The notes under the pieces: generated by a model
What the model saw: the letters and a program-made list of their open reading frames with translations, nothing else
Database searches by the model: none
What the model was told of the DNA's origin: nothing
Origin: Desulfobulbaceae bacterium UBA5173
Lineage (GTDB): Bacteria; Desulfobacterota; Desulfobulbia; Desulfobulbales; Desulfobulbaceae
NCBI GenBank assembly: GCA_002413355.1
Contig: DHWV01000041.1
Coordinates: 1 to 14,112 of the forward strand
DNA length: 14,112 nt
Direction: 5' to 3'
In this document: one piece after another, positions 7,038 through 12,766 of the stretch
How the letters are laid out: each line of letters starts with the position of its first letter
Position numbering within the stretch: position 1 is the stretch's first letter
Position numbers and translations under genes: made by a program

Positions 7038-8717
7038 GGTTTGATACAAGGTGTAATACAGATGCGAGGACAGCGGCTGCAAATGCCGCTGTCCTAGCTC
7101 CATCCAAAGCTGCTGGGTGTTGATTTCTTCCTGCCGTAGCTGATTGTAAAGCAAATCCCGCCTGATCAACAGATGGCTGAAGCCTTTTTCGTGCAGCCGC
7201 TGCCCTATTTTTTCCGCCGTCATACCCCGCTGCTTCAGCCACGCCAGCAGACCGTCCGCATTGCCCTGTTGATCAAACGAATGCGGTCTATTGATGTAAT
7301 ATCCCCGCCAGCCCATGAAGATGCAGAGGATTTTTGCAGACTCTGGCAGCTTGCTGTTGATGTGCTGAAGGAGCGGATATTCAGGAATCTGCTTGGCTAA
7401 ATATTCATCCCTGCTCAAGCGTCCGCTGAGATAGCTGAAGGGGTCAATTTTTTCAAATTGCTGGCGGATGTACATGCCGTTCCACGTCAGCATCAGCACG
7501 ACGGGAATCAGCCAGACAGCAGAGGCGAAGCTGCGTGTTTCAGCCAGCACTTCCAGCCGATGCAGGCCGTGCATGGATAAAATCACCAGAAACGGCACCA
7601 TCGGCACGAGATAGCGAATGCGCAGCACCTCAATATTAAAGGCGTAAAGAAAATACAGCAGGCAGAAGGCGGCCAGTGCGGCTTGCTCCAGACGTGCTTG
7701 GCGGCCTAATTTTCCGAAGAAGAGCAGGGCGGTCAGCGGCAACAGGAGCAGGAACGGATTCAGGCGGCCATCGAAATAGCGCGGATCGTCGTCCTGCGCT
7801 TCATGAAAAAAAATCCGTACCGGCAGCAGAAGTAGCTGCCAGATATTCTCTCCATAGAGGACATGCCGAGTTGCAAACACGCCGCGCACTCCGCCTCCTT
7901 TGGGTTTTGCCTCCTCAGTTCCGGTATCCGCTTGCTCCGCTGCCGGAGCAGCAGTGTGGTTGAAGAAACCGTTATAGAGCGGATAAACCGGATTGCCCGT
8001 CCAGACAGCGTTTCGGATCAGCCACGGCGAGGCGGCCAGCAAAGCGGCGCAGCAGAACAACACTGCCGCCTTCATTGCCGGGATAGTCAATTTTTCTTTT
8101 TGCTGCTGACTGCGGATGAAGAGCACCGGCACCATCACCGTCAGAATGAAGAGCACCAGCAGGCCGTTGTATTTGGTGCCGATACCCAAACCGCAGCAGA
8201 ATCCCGCCAGCAGCAGGTGACGAAGCTGCCGTGTTTCTAACCAGCGGAATAACAGGATCAGGGCGGCAGTGCCGAAAAAGACAAGGCCGAGGTCAACGTA
8301 AACCGTGACCGAGAGCTTGACGATAACCGGAATGCTGAGGAAAAAAAACGCTCCCAGCCACGCATAGGTGCTGGGCAGCCGTTTTTTCAGATGAAAAAAA
8401 AGCAGCAAGGCCGTGGCCAAGGCAAAGGCCATGTGGATGTATTTAGGCAGAATATCGCTGCCCAGCCATAACGCCCCCATGTAGAGCAGGTCAAGATTCA
8501 TGGGGTAATAGGAGAAAACCAGCTCAGGAATCTCGTAAATGCCACCGTGCTGGAGGTAAAGTTTTGGGATTTGCAGGTGGTGAATCAGACCGTCGCGGTC
8601 AAACGGCGGGGTGCAGGCTAAGAGCGTGAGACAAACGATGGTCAGCAAGAGACAGGCGGGCAGCAGCAAACGGACAACCTTGTGGTTGTCAATGAAGCTC
8701 GTTGGTTGCCCGATCAT
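7029..8717 (-). CDS. GT-C membrane glycosyltransferase (family 39/ArnT-like)
   Basis: This 562-residue polytopic membrane protein has about ten or more hydrophobic segments. It is likely an inner-membrane GT-C enzyme that uses a polyprenyl-phosphate sugar donor and acts on the periplasmic face. The first periplasmic loop after TM1 holds FDRDGLIHH, with acidic residues Asp40 and Asp42 at the position of the catalytic acidic motif of GT-C enzymes. A later WLIRNAVWTGNPVYPLYN block is common in family-39-like proteins. The C-terminal part after about residue 430 looks like a soluble domain. ATG 8717 is chosen because it overlaps the upstream gene's TGA as ATGA; a longer frame to 8834 would lie wholly inside that gene. 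It is the last gene of the pilin cassette. The donor and acceptor are unknown; the pilin or a pilin-linked glycan is inferred from context only. Confidence 0.85.
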   Translation of the reverse strand: MIGQPTSFIDNHKVVRLLLPACLLLTIVCLTLLACTPPFDRDGLIHHLQIPKLYLQHGGIYEIPELVFSYYPMNLDLLYMGALWLGSDILPKYIHMAFALATALLLFFHLKKRLPSTYAWLGAFFFLSIPVIVKLSVTVYVDLGLVFFGTAALILLFRWLETRQLRHLLLAGFCCGLGIGTKYNGLLVLFILTVMVPVLFIRSQQQKEKLTIPAMKAAVLFCCAALLAASPWLIRNAVWTGNPVYPLYNGFFNHTAAPAAEQADTGTEEAKPKGGGVRGVFATRHVLYGENIWQLLLLPVRIFFHEAQDDDPRYFDGRLNPFLLLLPLTALLFFGKLGRQARLEQAALAAFCLLYFLYAFNIEVLRIRYLVPMVPFLVILSMHGLHRLEVLAETRSFASAVWLIPVVLMLTWNGMYIRQQFEKIDPFSYLSGRLSRDEYLAKQIPEYPLLQHINSKLPESAKILCIFMGWRGYYINRPHSFDQQGNADGLLAWLKQRGMTAEKIGQRLHEKGFSHLLIRRDLLYNQLRQEEINTQQLWMELGQRHLQPLSSHLYYTLYQTSF

Positions 8718-9904
8718 TTTTGCGGCAGCTCGGCAATCTGTTTGAGAATGTCGGCTGGAATATGTCCCTGATAAACTTGGCCGTTGATTGCAAAGGCTGG
8801 CGTGCCGGTGATGCCCAGCTTCATGCCGTCCCATATATCTCGCCGCAGCATTTCTGCTATGGCCGGATGCGACAAAGCAGCGGAAAGCTCGTTTTGATCA
8901 AGTCCAGTTTTCTCAGCAAGTTCCTTGAGAGAAATTTCTTTAACCTTGCCGCCGCTGCGCATCATCGAGTAAAGCAGCTCATTAGTTGACCAGAATTTGT
9001 TGCGTATTGCAGCTAAGATGGCAACTTTCGCCAAATCTCCTGAACCTTCGTGAAACGCATCCGGCACGATGACTGAATTGACTTTATGATCCATCGGGTA
9101 ATGACGATGAACAAGCCGCAGCGTGTCCGAGTGCGCAATCAAAAACTGCCGCAGCAAAAAATACATTTTGCTGCATTGAAAGCACTGGTAGTCAGAAAAT
9201 TGCGTGATGGTCAGTTGCGGTTTTTTGGCACCGATCCACGGATGTCCGTCAGCGGTCAGGCCCTGTGGCAGACCGCTGATGTCCGCCTGCGCCGGAGCAA
9301 GCAGCCAGTAGCGGGGCATGATTCCATACAGCAGCAGCAGGCTGACGCAGAATACTCCGGCGGCAACACTGTAATTGCGCAGCATGTTTTGCTTGCAGAA
9401 TGCTGAGCTGAACCCTTCTACACCTTTTGCAACAGCCTCTTTGCATCGCCGTCTACCGATCCAGCAGGTGTAGGTCAGGGCAAAGGTGATGGCGTAGGTG
9501 ATAAGGCAGACAAGGCAAAGCGATTTGATTTTCGTGACCGCAATGCCCGCCAGTACCAACGTGACAGCGGAACCAATGAGCATCACGAAGAAAAAACCAT
9601 GCCAAGCGGCAAGATTGTGGCGGTCTTCTGTCAGGAGAATGAGCAGGAATAAAACATGAAACAGCACGCCCCACCACGCGACCGGGATTGCAAAAATAAT
9701 CGACCACGGACTTTGCGCGACGGTGTCGCAGTTTATCGCTTGACTGATGGCGCAAAAGCTGCTGTAAAGCGGGTCGGTGTAGTTCTGATAGTGGCTGTGG
9801 GCAGAATACAGGGCAACCGTGAGGCCTGTCGTGGCAAGCAGTAGGGCTGCAAGCCAAAGGACAAACAATTTACGGTTCGGCTGATTTATTTTCATGCAAA
9901 ACAT
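8714..9904 (-). CDS. VKOR-DsbA fusion, periplasmic disulfide-forming protein
   Basis: This 396-residue membrane protein joins a vitamin K epoxide reductase-like quinone-linked oxidase to a thioredoxin-like DsbA domain. It can thus both make disulfides and pass electrons to quinone. In the VKOR part (about 15-160), Cys51 and Cys59 form the C-x7-C loop pair, followed by a conserved Ser65-Pro-Trp. Cys130 and Cys133 form the membrane CxxC. A further hydrophobic segment at about 178-200 leads to the periplasmic domain. There CFQC (Cys241/Cys244) is the redox site and GTPAF (Pro369) the cis-proline loop. All catalytic cysteines are present. The start overlaps the preceding TPR gene by 35 bases; Met4 (9895) is an equally plausible start, as neither has a clear ribosome site. 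The 3' end overlaps the next gene by ATGA. Its place next to a two-cysteine pilin suggests a dedicated client (inference). Confidence 0.92.
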   Translation of the reverse strand: MFCMKINQPNRKLFVLWLAALLLATTGLTVALYSAHSHYQNYTDPLYSSFCAISQAINCDTVAQSPWSIIFAIPVAWWGVLFHVLFLLILLTEDRHNLAAWHGFFFVMLIGSAVTLVLAGIAVTKIKSLCLVCLITYAITFALTYTCWIGRRRCKEAVAKGVEGFSSAFCKQNMLRNYSVAAGVFCVSLLLLYGIMPRYWLLAPAQADISGLPQGLTADGHPWIGAKKPQLTITQFSDYQCFQCSKMYFLLRQFLIAHSDTLRLVHRHYPMDHKVNSVIVPDAFHEGSGDLAKVAILAAIRNKFWSTNELLYSMMRSGGKVKEISLKELAEKTGLDQNELSAALSHPAIAEMLRRDIWDGMKLGITGTPAFAINGQVYQGHIPADILKQIAELPQK

Positions 9905-11978
9905 TGCTTGCTTGAATCATGCTGTAGAGACGATTTTCAAAAAAACTCACTGGATCACTGTCCAAATGGTATTGACTTACTTCCTTCAATGCGGCAGTAA
10001 TGACAGGGAACGGATGTTTATTGAATATATCAGATAGGATCGCTTCAGATTTTCCTGTCTGCTTATCGAGATAATACGCTGTTGCAAGAGATAACTGGTA
10101 CTCGATTGTTTTTGGCGAAATTTTGTCAGCTTGTTGCAGAAAGAATAGGCTATTTGGATATACTTTATGTTGCAGTAGCAAAAGTCCAGTTAAATACATC
10201 ACCTGATGATTGTTCAAAGAAATACCAGCAACTTTCTGCATCCGACTCAAGGCGATGTCCTGCTTGCCAGATTGACACGCAGCCATAGCAGTTAAGTATT
10301 GATATTCCAATGGGTTACGGTATTCTTTTGTCAGCTTGAGCGCGTCCGATAGGGCTTTATCAGGTTGGCTAAGCTGGAGATAAGCCAGAATCCGGTTTTT
10401 CAAACAGGCTTCATCTTTTCTGTTCATCTCCAAACATTGATTGAAGTAGTGAAGCGACTGATTGTAATCGTCGAGCATGTAGGCGACAGAAGCCAGTCCG
10501 TTGAATGCGGCACCTTTGGTCATCTTTGGATCAGCAGCTTTATCCGCGTTCTTCAACGCTAACTGAAAATAATAATATGCTTCCCTGTATTGTCCGAATT
10601 GACGGTGCCATTTCCCCAAACTGTGCGCTGCCCTTGCACTATTTGGAGCCTTGCGGATAGCATCTGCCCATAACGTTCCTTCTGTCGCCCATGCTAAATT
10701 ACGGGTGTAAGTCGCCTGGCCGGAGATAATTAGAAAAAGGACAGTGCAGCATATGGTCGCTGATCGACGAAAAAGAGATTGCTGAAGAGTGGCATATAAA
10801 ATACGGGCAATCAGTACCCCGATGGGAAGAAACAAAAAAAAGGAAGGGAGATAATTGCGATGCTCAAAAATCAACTCAAGCTGGAGGATAGTTGACTCTA
10901 CCGCATGATTGAGAAAGAAAAAAAGAATAGGAAAGCAGATCAGCGGATATTTTTTTAAAAAAAAGAGTGAAGAAGATACCAACAACAAAATGATCAGTAT
11001 TGCCGGAAAAGTTGTCCATGGAACAAACAGAGACGTTGATAAAACAACATCATACTCTATAGAAAGCCGCTCTGCTATCGGAAACAGTATCTGCGAAAGA
11101 TACATCAACACAATGCGAGGCTGCGTTAGGATGCGTTCACTGAACGTGAAAGAACGATTTCTGTAGCTATCAAGGAAAGTTAAAGGGTTAGACAAATTGA
11201 ACGGAGTGATACCCAGGCCGTAGCGGACAAAGAGAAATCCTCCGACTAAGACTATAAAACAGAAAAAAAAGAGCTTGAGAAATTGCTTTTTGGTAATTTG
11301 ATGATTGAAAAAAGCGAATTCAATCAAAATAAGAGAGGCGGGCAAGAGAATGGCATTTTCTTTACTACCCAAGGCAGCAAAGAAAGAAAGCAGACAAAGA
11401 ATAAACCACGTGTATTTTTTGTCTGTTCTTCCCCGCAAATAAGCATAGATGGCAATGATGGTGAACATGGCAGCCATAGATGCCATGCGTTGGACGATGT
11501 AAGTGACTGCTTGTGTTTGAATAGGAGCGAGTGCCCAGAAGAGAGCACTGAGCAATGCGGCTGTTATAAAAAAATGTGGGGACTGCTTTTTTTGATAATA
11601 GATTTGCAGAAGGAGATATAGTGTTAGAAAAAGGAACCAAGCTGTCAAAATATGAATTGCAATATTAACTATATGATAGTTAACTAAATTATCTTGACCG
11701 AAGTACCAATTGAGGCCAAAGGTCAAGCAAGGGAGAGGGCGATATAGCTTGTTACTTTCAGGAGCAGTTGGATTTGCCCGAAGGGAATTGTTTAATTGTT
11801 GAAAGGTAAGTTCTGATATATGCAGCTTGCTGTTAAGAAGGATGTTTGGTTCATCGTCTAGTTGCCAGTCCGCATTAAATGTGTTGGCATAAGAAGAAAT
11901 AATAATGCTTGCAGCAAGAACAAAAAGGAAAAGCCATGATTTTTTCATATTTTTATAAAAAAACAAGAGGAAAGACAT
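9870..11978 (-). CDS. GT-C membrane glycosyltransferase with C-terminal TPR domain (TMTC-like)
   Basis: This protein has 702 residues from ATG 11978. A multi-spanning membrane domain fills about 1-430, and roughly six tetratricopeptide repeats fill about 447-690. The first periplasmic loop holds WQLDDEPNI with Asp41, Asp42 and Glu43, the acidic motif expected in GT-C enzymes. RPLPCLTFGLNWYFG, PIQTQAVTYIVQRMASM and EHRNYLPS (about 372-379) are the recurring blocks of bacterial TPR/O-mannosyltransferase-like proteins. The residue before PIQTQ is Ala, where relatives as I recall often have His. Such genes are often found near pilins, and pilin O-glycosylation is a reasonable inference. ATG 11978 has AAGAGGA nine bases upstream; ATG 11948 gives the more natural MKKSWLFLF start but lacks a ribosome site. 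The gene is clearly AT-richer than most neighbours, hinting at separate ancestry. Confidence 0.87.
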   Translation of the reverse strand: MSFLLFFYKNMKKSWLFLFVLAASIIISSYANTFNADWQLDDEPNILLNSKLHISELTFQQLNNSLRANPTAPESNKLYRPLPCLTFGLNWYFGQDNLVNYHIVNIAIHILTAWFLFLTLYLLLQIYYQKKQSPHFFITAALLSALFWALAPIQTQAVTYIVQRMASMAAMFTIIAIYAYLRGRTDKKYTWFILCLLSFFAALGSKENAILLPASLILIEFAFFNHQITKKQFLKLFFFCFIVLVGGFLFVRYGLGITPFNLSNPLTFLDSYRNRSFTFSERILTQPRIVLMYLSQILFPIAERLSIEYDVVLSTSLFVPWTTFPAILIILLLVSSSLFFLKKYPLICFPILFFFLNHAVESTILQLELIFEHRNYLPSFFLFLPIGVLIARILYATLQQSLFRRSATICCTVLFLIISGQATYTRNLAWATEGTLWADAIRKAPNSARAAHSLGKWHRQFGQYREAYYYFQLALKNADKAADPKMTKGAAFNGLASVAYMLDDYNQSLHYFNQCLEMNRKDEACLKNRILAYLQLSQPDKALSDALKLTKEYRNPLEYQYLTAMAACQSGKQDIALSRMQKVAGISLNNHQVMYLTGLLLLQHKVYPNSLFFLQQADKISPKTIEYQLSLATAYYLDKQTGKSEAILSDIFNKHPFPVITAALKEVSQYHLDSDPVSFFENRLYSMIQASNVLHENKSAEP

Positions 11979-11995
11979 CTTTGCCAATCCTCTTG
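11957..11995 (-). terminator. Intrinsic terminator/attenuator between pilin and TPR glycosyltransferase
   Basis: Read on the - strand, CAAGAGGA (11995-11988) pairs perfectly with TCCTCTTG (11971-11964), and seven T residues follow (11963-11957). The 16-base loop can form an inner AAAG/CTTT helix. The element lies 29 bases after the pilin stop, where a strong terminator would let pilin mRNA greatly exceed the downstream mRNA. Its left arm contains the AAGAGGA ribosome site and its loop contains ATG 11978 of the next gene, so folding would also block initiation there. Confidence 0.65.
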
Positions 11996-12024
11996 CCGAA
12001 CTATAAGTAATGTCAGAATGGAAA

Positions 12025-12456
12025 CTATTTCATCTTCTTATTGAAGGTACCACTACCACTCCATTCTTTATTTGCAGCCTGATAGGTCGTCGGGCAACGA
12101 CCAGTTCCATCTTTCACAGTGATACTGATAGCAGATACACCACCACCAACTGTTGCAGTGTTCGTACCAGAAAGCTTAGGAAAGGTTATACCATTGGTTA
12201 GACCACCAGCTGCTGCGATGGTTATCGCACTTCCTGTGATAGTAGTATGGGTTGGGATTGCAAAATAATCAGCTAGACTACCTGCTATACCATTTGCATC
12301 CGACTCAGCTGCCGAGCAGTACGATTTATCACGATACGCAATGAAGTTCGGGATTGCAACTGCGGCCAAGATACCGATGATGGCTATAACGATCATCAGC
12401 TCGATCAGGGTGAAGCCTTTCTGGCTGGCCAGCATTCTCAGTTTATTTACCTTCAT
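12025..12456 (-). CDS. pilA: Type IVa major pilin-like protein (PilA family)
   Basis: This 143-residue prepilin is exported, cleaved and methylated by prepilin peptidase, then assembled into type IV pili or a pseudopilus. The leader MKVNKLRMLASQKG is short and basic and ends in Gly14. The mature protein starts FTLIELMIV with the conserved Glu5, and the hydrophobic assembly helix follows. The mature length is 129 residues. Aromatic residues occur at mature 1, 24, 27, 32, 50 and 51, closely matching the spacing in Geobacter PilA. Two cysteines (precursor 47 and 121) could form one disulfide. Residues 69-124 contain 18 Ser/Thr, possible O-glycosylation targets. ATG 12456 is chosen because GGAGGA lies just upstream and it gives a normal leader; a more upstream ATG at 12468 overlaps that site. 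It has its own sigma-54 promoter and heads the - strand cassette. Confidence 0.93.
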   Translation of the reverse strand: MKVNKLRMLASQKGFTLIELMIVIAIIGILAAVAIPNFIAYRDKSYCSAAESDANGIAGSLADYFAIPTHTTITGSAITIAAAGGLTNGITFPKLSGTNTATVGGGVSAISITVKDGTGRCPTTYQAANKEWSGSGTFNKKMK

Positions 12457-12460
12457 GATT

Positions 12461-12466
12461 TCCTCC
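12461..12466 (-). promoter_or_regulatory. Strong ribosome-binding site GGAGGA of the pilin gene
   Basis: On the - strand GGAGGA ends four bases before ATG 12456. This near-perfect Shine-Dalgarno sequence fixes the pilin start and fits a highly translated structural subunit. It contrasts with the weak sites of most genes in the window. Confidence 0.8.
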
Positions 12467-12536
12467 ATTCGGGTGTTTTGGTCTTGCCGGGGGCGTAACT
12501 GCCATCATCCGGCCTTTCTCTTTATGTCCTTGTTGA

Positions 12537-12553
12537 AGCAAAAGTCATGCCAA
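12537..12553 (-). promoter_or_regulatory. Sigma-54 (-24/-12) promoter of the pilin gene
   Basis: Read on the - strand the sequence is TTGGCATGACTTTTGCT. The RpoN consensus is YTGGCACGNNNNTTGCW; here the only change in the -24 element is C to T after TGGCA. The invariant GG (12551-12550) and GC (12539-12538) are exactly 12 bases apart, as required. Transcription would begin near 12526, giving a leader of about 70 bases before the pilin ATG. RpoN control is well known for pilA in several proteobacteria. Confidence 0.8.
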
Positions 12554-12666
12554 TTTGATTCTTGTTTGGTTAAAACGTATTTTTTCTGGCCAGCATGGAT
12601 GTTAGATGAGTACGTTTATCGTTTTTTTTCCTCGCTTGCCGGAAACAGGCTGCTCGCCACCTCAAT

Positions 12667-12707
12667 CAGTGACGCTTTTTGTCAGCCAGTGACATTTTTC
12701 GTCACTG
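12667..12707. promoter_or_regulatory. Two tandem dyads, probable enhancer-binding activator site
   Basis: Site A is CAGTGAC-N7-GTCAGC (12667-12686). Site B is CAGTGAC-N7-GTCACTG (12687-12707), a perfect 7-base inverted repeat. Both spacers are T-rich, and the sites begin exactly 20 bases apart, close to two helical turns. They lie about 115-155 bases upstream of the pilin -24 element, a typical place for an NtrC/PilR-type activator. A further GTCACTG half-site occurs at 12742-12748, near the kinase start. The bound protein is inferred; these sites could instead regulate the kinase gene. Confidence 0.6.
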
Positions 12708-12766
12708 AAGGCAGCTTCCGTTTTCTCCTGTCATCATCATCGTCACTGTGTTATCTTGCAGACACG

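Larger units (their letters stand above)
12457..12766. other. Divergent intergenic control region between pilin and histidine kinase
   Basis: This 310-base stretch has no convincing gene on either strand. It holds, from the pilin side, the GGAGGA ribosome site, the sigma-54 promoter, an AT-rich segment with a spaced inverted repeat (AAACGTA at 12573-12579 and TACGTTT at 12611-12617), and the two CAGTGAC dyads. No clear sigma-70 promoter for the kinase gene was recognised by eye. Confidence 0.7.

Noticed and set aside
8718..8834. N-terminal extension of the second glycosyltransferase to 8834
   Set aside because: It would lie wholly within the VKOR-DsbA coding region and has no hydrophobic or family sequence; the ATGA overlap at 8714-8717 is a normal start.
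12573..12617. AAACGTA / TACGTTT inverted repeat between promoter and dyads as an operator
   Set aside because: Arms of seven bases separated by 31 in AT-rich DNA are easily due to chance; kept only as a note in the intergenic region.
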